NCBI RefSeq assembly: GCF_029637705.1
Contig: NZ_CP121252.1
Coordinates: forward strand, 2,356,001-2,420,000
Length of the DNA stretch: 64,000 nt
Direction: 5' to 3'
Source of the DNA: Citricoccus muralis
Lineage (GTDB): Bacteria > Actinomycetota > Actinomycetes > Actinomycetales > Micrococcaceae
Below, piece by piece: positions 43,375-50,760 of the stretch. The translations under genes were made by a program, and so were the position numbers. Positions within the stretch are counted from its first letter, which is position 1. Each line of letters starts with the position of its first letter. The notes under the pieces are model-generated. The model was given only the letters and a program-made list of their open reading frames with translations, was not told the DNA's origin and did not search any database.

Positions 43375-45240
43375 ATGACTCAGGCAGATATGAGCCAGGA
43401 CACGCGCCCTGCCACCGAGAAAAGCTTCCCGAATCCCTATGAGATCGCCACGCCACCGGGGGCTGAAGGCTGGGAGGAGATGTATTCCTACCACAACCGA
43501 TTCCTCGAGACCCGACGGGCCGAGGATTCGCAGAAGACCTGGTTCCGCAACTCCCTACACTTCCCCGAAGTCTCATACCCCTTCGACCACGCCCTCATCG
43601 ATGGATCGTTCACGGGCACCGGAGTGACCAACACCCGCGTCTTCGCCCTGCCGCCGGCGCTGGGTCTAGATGTGAGAGTCATCAACGGCTACACCTACAT
43701 GTCCACGCTTCCCGCTCCGGACGAGGAGACCCAGGCCCGCCGCGCCGAAGAATTCTCCCAGCGTGCTGGGTACTACTTCCAGAACTGGGACACCCTCTAC
43801 AAGGAATGGGAATCCCGGGTGACCGCAGCCATCCGGGCGGTCGTGGACATCGAGGTTCCGGAACTCAGCGAGTTTGAGCCCATTGAAAAGGTGCTCGAAG
43901 ACCGCGGCCCCACCCAGGGCAACCTCTTCTTGGCCGGCTATCACCGGCTGGTGGAAGCGGGCGACCAGATCTGGACGCTGCATTCGGAATTCCTGAACCT
44001 CGGTTACGCCGCATACCTGCAGTTCCTGACGCTGTGCAAGGACCATTTCCCGGAGATCGACGACCAGACGGTCTCCCGGATGGTCTCCGGAATCGACGTG
44101 CTACTGTTCCGTCCCGACGACGAACTGCGCAATCTCGCCCGCCTCGCAGAAGAGCTCGGCGTCTCCGACGCCATCAAGTCCGCCACTTCCGAGGAGGAAC
44201 TGAACACGGCGCTCGAGCCGGAAGAAGCAGGCCGCACGTGGCTGGCCGCACTGGAAGAAGCCAAAGACCCGTGGTTCAACTTCTCCTACGGATCCGGTAT
44301 GTATCACTCCCACCGAAGCTGGATTGATGACATGTCGCTACCCATCCGGGCCATCGGCGACTATATCGACCAGCTGCGAGCCGGCGACGACCTCACCCGC
44401 CCCCTGGACCGGCTACAGGCCGAGCGCGACGAGATCGTGGATCGGTACCGTGAGCTGCTCGACGAGGACGACCGTCCCGTCTTCGACGAAGCCCTGGGGC
44501 TGGCCCGCACCGTCTTCCCCTACGTGGAGAACCACAACTTCTACGTCGAGCACTGGTTCTTGACCGGTTTCTGGAACAAGGTCCGCGAATTCAGTGCAAA
44601 ATTCGTTGAATGGGGCTTCTGGGATGATGTCGAGGACATTTTCTTCCTCCGTCGCGCCGAGGTCGAAGAGGCCGTCTATGACTTGCAGATGGCCTGGGGC
44701 GCCGGCGGCACCGCACAGGGCGGCTACTACTGGCCGGCCATCATCCAGCGACGCCGCGAGATCTACCAGGCGCTCGACGCCTGGACGCCTCCGCCGGCGC
44801 TGGGCCCCGTTCCGGGGGATGTCAGCGAACCTCTGACGATCATGCTCTGGGGCATCACCCCGGAAACCGTCGATCGCTGGCTCAAGGCGCAGGACGGCGG
44901 CTCGTCCTCGACCGTCTTGGAGGGGTTCGCCGGGTCTCCTGGCGTGACCGAAGGACGGGCGCGCGTCGTGCTGCGCCCGGACGAGCTCGACACCGTGCAA
45001 GACGGCGAGATCCTCGTCGCCCCGGTGACGAGCCCGAGCTGGACCCCGGTCTTCGGCCGCATCCGTGGAGCGGTCTCCGACATCGGCGGCATCATGTGCC
45101 ACGCCGCCATTGTGTCCCGCGAGTACGAGCTGCCCGCCGTGGTCGGCGTCGGCTTCGGCACATCCAATATCAAGACCGGCCAGCTGATCCGCGTCGATGG
45201 CGATGCTGGCACCGTCACGATCTTGGAGGAACAGAAGTGA
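43375..45240 (+). CDS. Dikinase large subunit with phosphohistidine domain (phenylphosphate-synthase-like)
   Basis: A 621-residue protein. The C-terminal 100 residues form the PEP-utiliser swivelling domain with the phosphorylatable histidine in GGIMCHAAIVSREYELPAVVG. The first 500 residues do not resemble the ATP-grasp or PEP-binding barrel; they are rich in aromatic residues (YFQNWDTLYKEWESRV, FNFSYGSGMYHSHRSWIDDM, HNFYVEHWFLTGFW) and probably bind the acceptor. This layout, with the ATP-binding half in the next gene, matches subunit 1 of phenylphosphate synthase (about 70 kDa) and parallels rifampin phosphotransferase. Predicted role: transfer of a phosphoryl group from the His to a non-pyruvate acceptor. 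The ATG at 43375 has AAGGA upstream. First gene of an eight-gene operon. Confidence 0.82.
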   Translation: MTQADMSQDTRPATEKSFPNPYEIATPPGAEGWEEMYSYHNRFLETRRAEDSQKTWFRNSLHFPEVSYPFDHALIDGSFTGTGVTNTRVFALPPALGLDVRVINGYTYMSTLPAPDEETQARRAEEFSQRAGYYFQNWDTLYKEWESRVTAAIRAVVDIEVPELSEFEPIEKVLEDRGPTQGNLFLAGYHRLVEAGDQIWTLHSEFLNLGYAAYLQFLTLCKDHFPEIDDQTVSRMVSGIDVLLFRPDDELRNLARLAEELGVSDAIKSATSEEELNTALEPEEAGRTWLAALEEAKDPWFNFSYGSGMYHSHRSWIDDMSLPIRAIGDYIDQLRAGDDLTRPLDRLQAERDEIVDRYRELLDEDDRPVFDEALGLARTVFPYVENHNFYVEHWFLTGFWNKVREFSAKFVEWGFWDDVEDIFFLRRAEVEEAVYDLQMAWGAGGTAQGGYYWPAIIQRRREIYQALDAWTPPPALGPVPGDVSEPLTIMLWGITPETVDRWLKAQDGGSSSTVLEGFAGSPGVTEGRARVVLRPDELDTVQDGEILVAPVTSPSWTPVFGRIRGAVSDIGGIMCHAAIVSREYELPAVVGVGFGTSNIKTGQLIRVDGDAGTVTILEEQK

Positions 45241-46349
45241 TGTCACGATACGTCTGCCCCTTCGCTGAGCTGGGCGCGGGAGACCGAGAATCCGTGGGCG
45301 GCAAGTGCGCCAGCCTGGGAGAAATGGTCAACGCCGGCTTGCCCGTCCCGGACGGCTTCGCCGTGACCGTGGAAGCGTTCGAAGACTTCCGTGACGCGTC
45401 CGATCTCAGGACCGAGCTGCAGACCCTGGTCCAGAGCATGCAGGAGGCCCGTCCACAGCAGCTGCAGCAGGCGCATGAGCAGGCCGTGGAGTTGATCCTG
45501 CACCGGCCCCTGCCCGAGGAGATGGAACGACAGATCTCAGAGGCCTACACCACGTTGGTCCAGAACACGGCGCAACGTCGCGGCCTGTCCGAGGCCGATG
45601 CCGTGAAGATTCCCGTGGCCGTCAGATCATCCGCCACCGATGAGGACGGGGACGCCGCGTCCTTCGCCGGGCAGCAGGAAACGTTCTTGTGGGTCAGCGG
45701 TGCTGACGCGGTGCTGGAGAAGATCCGGGAATGCTGGGCCAGTCTGTACACGCCGCAGGCCATCTCCTACCGCGCCTCCATGGACGCCACGGAGGGAGCT
45801 TTGGCCTCGCGGATCTCCGTGGCCGTCCAGCTCATGGCCGATGCCGACGTCGCCGGCGTGACCTTCACCGTTAGCCCGACCACCGGTGACCGTTCCGTGA
45901 TTGCCATCAATGCCAGCTACGGGCTCGGGCAGTCCGTCGTGTCGGGGGAAGTCACCCCGGACGAGTACTGGATCTCAAAGATCGGCCCGACGATCAAGGA
46001 ATCCAGAATCGCGGACAAAGCCCAGGAGTACGTTCCCAACAGCGACGGGACCGGAATCGAATTGCGCGACGTCGACGCCGAACGCCGTTCGCAGGCCTGC
46101 CTCTCGGACGACGAGGTGATTCAGCTCGCGGAGATCGCCGTCGCCGTAGAAAAGCATTACGGGACGCCACAGGATATCGAATGGGCCTTGGAGCGCAACG
46201 CGGACGGAACGAACAACGTCATGCTGCTGCAGTCTCGCCCGGAGACGAATTGGAAGAAGCGCAAGGACGAACAGGCCACCCGCAAGAAGGAACCGAACGC
46301 GACGACCGGACTCATCTCCTACGTCTCATCTGCATCGAAGGGAGCCTGA
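45240..46349 (+). CDS. Dikinase small subunit, PEP-synthase-type ATP-grasp domain
   Basis: A 369-residue protein equivalent to the N-terminal ATP-binding third of PEP synthase or pyruvate phosphate dikinase. GGKCASLGEMVNAGLPVPDGF, PVAVRSSATDEDGDAASFAGQ, NASYGLGQSVVSGEVTPDEY and DIEWALER are the family blocks in order. It would use ATP to phosphorylate the histidine on the large subunit, releasing AMP and phosphate by the dikinase mechanism. The start overlaps the large-subunit stop (TGATG), so the two are made together. The size (about 40 kDa) fits phenylphosphate synthase subunit 2. The Lys-rich tail after residue 340 is not conserved in PEP synthase. Confidence 0.85.
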   Translation: MSRYVCPFAELGAGDRESVGGKCASLGEMVNAGLPVPDGFAVTVEAFEDFRDASDLRTELQTLVQSMQEARPQQLQQAHEQAVELILHRPLPEEMERQISEAYTTLVQNTAQRRGLSEADAVKIPVAVRSSATDEDGDAASFAGQQETFLWVSGADAVLEKIRECWASLYTPQAISYRASMDATEGALASRISVAVQLMADADVAGVTFTVSPTTGDRSVIAINASYGLGQSVVSGEVTPDEYWISKIGPTIKESRIADKAQEYVPNSDGTGIELRDVDAERRSQACLSDDEVIQLAEIAVAVEKHYGTPQDIEWALERNADGTNNVMLLQSRPETNWKKRKDEQATRKKEPNATTGLISYVSSASKGA

Positions 46350-46351
46350 TC

Positions 46352-46864
46352 ATGGCCGAGATCACCACACCGACCTGGGACGAGCTGGTGAAGCTGGTCG
46401 CGGAGCTCGACGGATCGAACTTTGAGAACGTCTCGATCGACTACGGCGAGGTGTCCCTGCGGATGTCCCGGGATGAGCTTCAGCCCGATGCACCGGCACG
46501 GAATCGGGCGGAGACACCGACACCCGCGCCAGCGGATCCTGCTCCGGTCCCGACCTCCAACGCCGCGGCCGCCGCCCCGTCCGCTCACGACACCGAGACG
46601 GCCTCGGCTGCTTCCGAGGGAACGGCCGTCTCTTCACCGATGGTGGGGGTCTTCTACCGTTCCCCCTCCCCTGACGCGCCGCCCTTCGTGACGGAAGGCG
46701 ACCGGGTCGAGGCGGACTCGACGGTCGGCATCATCGAGGTCATGAAGCTGATGAACCCCGTTCAGGCGGGTGTCGCCGGTGTGGTGTCATCCTTCGCGGC
46801 GGCCGACGCGCAGGCGGTCGAATACGGCCAGGATCTGCTGCACATCATCCCGGAGACGTCATGA
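46352..46864 (+). CDS. Biotin carboxyl carrier protein
   Basis: A 170-residue BCCP. The N-terminal part (WDELVKLVAELDGSNFENVS) resembles the AccB N-terminus, a Pro/Ala-rich linker spans residues about 45-88, and the biotinyl domain begins SSPMVGVFYRSPSPDAPPF and carries the biotin lysine in IIEVMKLMN (Lys132). It would carry CO2 between the biotin carboxylase and the carboxyltransferase encoded next. It starts two bases after the dikinase stop and overlaps the carboxylase gene by four bases. Confidence 0.93.
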   Translation: MAEITTPTWDELVKLVAELDGSNFENVSIDYGEVSLRMSRDELQPDAPARNRAETPTPAPADPAPVPTSNAAAAAPSAHDTETASAASEGTAVSSPMVGVFYRSPSPDAPPFVTEGDRVEADSTVGIIEVMKLMNPVQAGVAGVVSSFAAADAQAVEYGQDLLHIIPETS

Positions 46865-48264
46865 GCCAGCCGCAGAAAGCGCCCACTGTTCTGGTGGCCA
46901 ATCGCGGTGAGATCGCCGTCCGCATCATCGAGGCGGCCCACCGCATCGGCGCTCGGGCGGTGCTGGCCGTCAGCGAGGCCGACCGCGATTCGGTCGGGGC
47001 CCAGCTGGCGGACGAAACCGTCGTCATCGGCCCGCCTCAGGCCGCCCAGTCCTATCTACGGCCTGAATTCGTGGCACAGGCGGCCCTGCAGTCCGGCGCC
47101 GACGTGGTCCATCCCGGCTACGGGTTCCTCAGCGAACAGCCCGAGCTGACCGAGATGCTGGAGGCCGAGGGCATCGCCTTCGCAGGGCCGCGGGCCGAGA
47201 CGCTGCGTGCCGTCGGGGACAAATCCAGTGCCCGCCAGGTCGCCATCGCCGCCGGTGTGCCGGTCGCCGCCGCCGAGCCGGTGCTCGATCCACACGATGC
47301 CGCCCAGCTCCGCTCCCTCGGCGACGCCGTGGGCTACCCGTTGCTGGTCAAAGCGGTCTACGGGGGCGGCGGTCGCGGCATCCGGCTGGCACCCGACCCC
47401 GAAACTCTCGTGCAGCTGGCTCCGCAGGCCGCCGCGGAAGCCGTCGCCGCCTTCGGCAACGGCGACCTCTACGTCGAGCGCTACTACGGGGCCGCCCGGC
47501 ACGTGGAGGTCCAGGTCTTCGGCGACGGCGACGGCGGGGTGCGGATCTTCGGCGACCGAGACTGCTCGGTGCAGCGTCGCCACCAGAAGCTCATCGAGGA
47601 GTGCCCGGCACCCGGGCTCTCGGAAGACCGCCGTCGAGTGTTGCATGACTCGTCTCGGGCCCTGGTGCGCGAGTTGCGCTATCGCGGCGCAGGGACCGTT
47701 GAGTTCATGGTGGACACGCAGTCAGAGGACATCATCTTCCTTGAGGTCAACGCTCGCATCCAGGTGGAGCATCCCGTCACGGAAGAGGCTTTCGGCATTG
47801 ATCTGGTGGCCGCCCAGCTGCGTTTGGCGCTGGGGCTCGACCCACAGTTGCCGGAGATGTCGGCCATCCCGGCGGCGACCGCCATCGAGGTCCGCATCAA
47901 CGCCGAGGACCCCGACCTGGATTTCCGTCCAGCGCCGGGACGGATTGCCTCGGTGTCCTGGCCCCGAGGTCCCGGGATCCGTGTGGATACGCTTCTGCGG
48001 GATGACTACACGTTCCTGCCGTACTACGACAGCCTGATGGCGAAAATGATCGTGAGAGCCCATGACCGCTCCGCCGCCGTCGACGCCTTGCTCTCCGCCG
48101 TTCGACGCACCCGCATCGAGGGGGTGGCCACCACGCTGCCAGTGCACGAGCAGGTGCTGGATCACCCCGATTTCCGGGCCGGAGCTGTGCCCACCACCTG
48201 GTTCGGCCCGTTCTGGGACGAGCACGCCCCGGCCACCTCAGACTCCCGAAAGGCTGTCCGATGA
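46861..48264 (+). CDS. Biotin carboxylase subunit (AccC-like)
   Basis: A 467-residue ATP-grasp enzyme that carboxylates biotin using ATP and bicarbonate. VANRGEIAVRIIEAAHRIGA begins the biotin-carboxylase N-domain, KAVYGGGGRGIRL is the glycine-rich ATP loop, and EVNARIQVEHPVTEE holds the conserved catalytic Arg and Glu. It lacks a biotinyl or carboxyltransferase domain, so it depends on the separate neighbours. The start overlaps the BCCP stop and the stop overlaps the carboxyltransferase start, indicating a stoichiometric complex. It is probably dedicated to this operon rather than to fatty-acid synthesis. Confidence 0.93.
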   Translation: MSQPQKAPTVLVANRGEIAVRIIEAAHRIGARAVLAVSEADRDSVGAQLADETVVIGPPQAAQSYLRPEFVAQAALQSGADVVHPGYGFLSEQPELTEMLEAEGIAFAGPRAETLRAVGDKSSARQVAIAAGVPVAAAEPVLDPHDAAQLRSLGDAVGYPLLVKAVYGGGGRGIRLAPDPETLVQLAPQAAAEAVAAFGNGDLYVERYYGAARHVEVQVFGDGDGGVRIFGDRDCSVQRRHQKLIEECPAPGLSEDRRRVLHDSSRALVRELRYRGAGTVEFMVDTQSEDIIFLEVNARIQVEHPVTEEAFGIDLVAAQLRLALGLDPQLPEMSAIPAATAIEVRINAEDPDLDFRPAPGRIASVSWPRGPGIRVDTLLRDDYTFLPYYDSLMAKMIVRAHDRSAAVDALLSAVRRTRIEGVATTLPVHEQVLDHPDFRAGAVPTTWFGPFWDEHAPATSDSRKAVR

Positions 48265-49826
48265 CCACCACCGACCCCGTACCCGTGCGGAAGCCCATCC
48301 GATTCGTCGACACCTCCCTGCGCGACGGAAACCAGTCGCTGTGGGGCGCCACCGGCCTGACGACCGGCATGGTCGAAGCCCTCGGCCCTGATCTGGCCGA
48401 CGTCGGGTTCGAGGCGATCGATTTCACCAGCTCCACCAACCTGCTCATGGGTGCCAAAACCCACCGGGAAGATCCATGGGAGCGGATATCGCGCATGCAC
48501 GCTGCCACCGGGGACCTGCGGCTGTCGGCGATCACCACCGGCATGCGCTTCATGTCCTGGGAACGGGCCTCGGAGACCGTGATGCGGTTGGCGCTGCGGC
48601 TGATGGCCCGCCACGGGCTGTCCAGGATCCAGATCGCGGACCCGATGAATGACTCCGACGCCGTCACCACCGTCGCCCGGTGGGCGAAAGAGGAAGGGTT
48701 TGCCCAGGTCGTGGCGGCCACCACCTTCACCGAGTCCCCGGTGCATACCGACGCCAGCTACGTCCAGGCTGCCCGTCAGTTCACCGCCGATGCGCACATC
48801 GACGCCGTCTATCTCAAAGACCCCGGAGGGCTGTTGACCCGGGACCGCGTGGCCAGCCTGGTGCCGGCGCTGCGCGAGGTCGTCACCGGCAAGCCTCTGG
48901 AACTGCACGGACACTGCACCACCGGCGAAGCTCCGCAGAACTATGTCCTGGCCGCCGAGCTCGGGGTGGACGCCCTGCACACCGGAATCGGGTTCCTGTC
49001 TAACGGCACCGCCCAGCCGGGTCTGGTCTCCGTGTTGGATAACCTGGAGGCTGCCGGGATCCCCCACGACGTCGACCGGGACGCGCTAAGCCGCGTCACG
49101 GCCATCATCGAGCGCATCGCTTCCTCTCAGGGGCTGCCCGCTGGCGAGGTGATGCCTTACGATCTGGCCCCGCACATCCACCAGGTGCCGGGTGGGATGA
49201 TGGGCACGCTCAAGCGCCAGCTCCAGGAGCTGAAGATGGAGTCGGTGCTGCCGGCGGTCATTGCGGAATCGGGCCGAGTGCGGGCCGATCTCGGCTACCC
49301 CATCATGGTGACCCCCTTCAGCCAGTTTGTCGGCAGCCAGGCGCTGATGAACGTGCTGTCCGTCCAAGGCGGACAGGAGCGCTACAGTCGAATCCCGGAC
49401 GAGGTCGTCCGCTTCGTTCTCGGACACTTCGGCACCCCGGCGGGCGAGATCGACCCGGCCGTGCGAGAAAAGGTCGAGTCCCTGTCCCGGGCCAAGGAGC
49501 TGCACTTCGAGCCGGCCCACAGCGGCACACTCGAGGAGATTCGAGACGAGCAGAGCCGCAAGGCCGGGCGTGATCTGGCGGATGAGGAGCTGCTGTTGCG
49601 CCTAGTGATGGCGCCGAATGTTCTGGAGTCCGTCCGGTCAGCCGGACCGGCACCGACGTGGAGCAGCGCAGCTACCGCTGGCCGGGTCGACTCCCTGGAG
49701 GGTTTCATTCGGGCGGTCAACACCCTGCCGCGTTGGAAGTCCTTGCATGTACGCCGCGGGAGCCAGGAGGTGCGCCTCCGGCGGACATCCCCGACCACGC
49801 CCACCCGCCACGAATCCGGAAGGTGA
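48261..49826 (+). CDS. Biotin-dependent carboxyltransferase, pyruvate carboxylase/OadA/5S type
   Basis: A 521-residue TIM-barrel carboxyltransferase. RFVDTSLRDGNQSLWGATGL matches the R-D-x-x-Q-S-L active-site motif, YLKDPGGLLT carries the lysine that is carboxylated in pyruvate carboxylase, and LHGHCTTG supplies the metal-binding H-x-H. HQVPGGMMGTLKRQL, RADLGYPIMVTPFSQFVGSQ and the downstream helical region follow the OadA/5S pattern. This class transfers CO2 from carboxybiotin to an enolisable carbonyl compound, normally pyruvate. The operon context (dikinase, acetoacetyl-CoA synthetase) suggests a ketone or its enol phosphate instead. The last 40 residues are Arg/Ser/Thr-rich and not conserved. 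Confidence 0.87.
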   Translation: MTTTDPVPVRKPIRFVDTSLRDGNQSLWGATGLTTGMVEALGPDLADVGFEAIDFTSSTNLLMGAKTHREDPWERISRMHAATGDLRLSAITTGMRFMSWERASETVMRLALRLMARHGLSRIQIADPMNDSDAVTTVARWAKEEGFAQVVAATTFTESPVHTDASYVQAARQFTADAHIDAVYLKDPGGLLTRDRVASLVPALREVVTGKPLELHGHCTTGEAPQNYVLAAELGVDALHTGIGFLSNGTAQPGLVSVLDNLEAAGIPHDVDRDALSRVTAIIERIASSQGLPAGEVMPYDLAPHIHQVPGGMMGTLKRQLQELKMESVLPAVIAESGRVRADLGYPIMVTPFSQFVGSQALMNVLSVQGGQERYSRIPDEVVRFVLGHFGTPAGEIDPAVREKVESLSRAKELHFEPAHSGTLEEIRDEQSRKAGRDLADEELLLRLVMAPNVLESVRSAGPAPTWSSAATAGRVDSLEGFIRAVNTLPRWKSLHVRRGSQEVRLRRTSPTTPTRHESGR

Positions 49827-49833
49827 CGCCGTC

Positions 49834-50760
49834 ATGACCACGCCCCTGAACACACCGCCCAGCTCGTCAGCGATCACGCAGGATCTGGCCGATCGGATCT
49901 CCCGCGCACATGGCGTCATGTTTGATATCGACGGCTGCCTGTTGCTGGCCGACCAGCCCGGTGGTTACGGCGGTACCCTGCTGCCCGGAGCCGCGCAGGC
50001 ACTGAAGGCCGTGGGCGCCACCAGACGCCGGTTCGTGTGCTTCACCAACGGGTCATTCCAGACGCCATCCGCGATCGCCGGGACCCTGCGGGAACTCGGG
50101 CTCGAGGTCACCGATGAACAGGTGATGACCCCGGCCGTCGTCGCGGCCGAAACCATCGCCCGGCGCTACCCGGGCGGACGCGTGCTCGCGTTCGGCGGCC
50201 CCGGGGTCATCGAGACGTTCACCACCCACGGGGTGGAGCTGGTCGCCGTTGAGGAGGCAATCGCCGGTCGAGCCGGTGACGTCGCCGCCGTCGTGATCGG
50301 CTGGGACACCGAGTTCGGCCGGTCCAAGATCGTGGCCGCGGCCGAGGCCGTCCTGGCCGGCGCCACGCTGTACGCCACCTCCGACGCTCCCACGTTCGCT
50401 TCCCACCACCGGCTGAACGTCGGCGTCTCCGGTTTCATCGCCGCCGGCCTCTCCCACGTCACCGGTCACCCCTACCGGGTGCTCGGCAAGCCCTCCGCGG
50501 AAGCCTTCGAGGCGATCTGCGCCCGCACCGGTGCCACCGCGGAAGAACTGTTGATCGTCGGAGACGACCTGCAGCTGGAAACCTCGATGGCGGTTCGACA
50601 CGGTGCAACCGCGGTGCTGATGACGACCGGGACGCACTCGCGCCAGGAGGCCGAACATGCCAATCCCGAACGGCGGCCCGATCTGATCCTGGACTCACTT
50701 GACGAACTCGCCCACCTGTTGCGCGCTGGTACAACACCCAGCCGGACGGAGAACTCATGA
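49834..50760 (+). CDS. HAD-IIA (NagD-like) phosphatase
   Basis: A 308-residue HAD hydrolase. Motif I is VMFDIDGCLLL (nucleophile D of D-x-D), motif II FTNGSFQTP, motif III the lysine in LGKPSAEAF, and motif IV the acidic pair in IVGDDLQLE. The cap between motifs II and III follows the IIA pattern of NagD and p-nitrophenylphosphatases. It begins seven bases after the carboxyltransferase stop and overlaps aacS by four bases. In this operon it may hydrolyse an organophosphate made by the dikinase, either as a pathway step or to clear a dead-end product. Confidence 0.88.
   Translation: MTTPLNTPPSSSAITQDLADRISRAHGVMFDIDGCLLLADQPGGYGGTLLPGAAQALKAVGATRRRFVCFTNGSFQTPSAIAGTLRELGLEVTDEQVMTPAVVAAETIARRYPGGRVLAFGGPGVIETFTTHGVELVAVEEAIAGRAGDVAAVVIGWDTEFGRSKIVAAAEAVLAGATLYATSDAPTFASHHRLNVGVSGFIAAGLSHVTGHPYRVLGKPSAEAFEAICARTGATAEELLIVGDDLQLETSMAVRHGATAVLMTTGTHSRQEAEHANPERRPDLILDSLDELAHLLRAGTTPSRTENS

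Noticed and set aside
43375-46349. Annotation of the two dikinase genes as a split PEP synthase or pyruvate phosphate dikinase
   Set aside because: The C-terminal PEP-binding barrel is missing from both proteins, so PEP formation is unlikely; a phenylphosphate-synthase-like acceptor kinase fits better.
46352-49826. An acetyl-CoA or propionyl-CoA carboxylase
   Set aside because: The transferase is of the pyruvate carboxylase/OadA TIM-barrel type, not the AccD/PccB crotonase type needed for acyl-CoA substrates.
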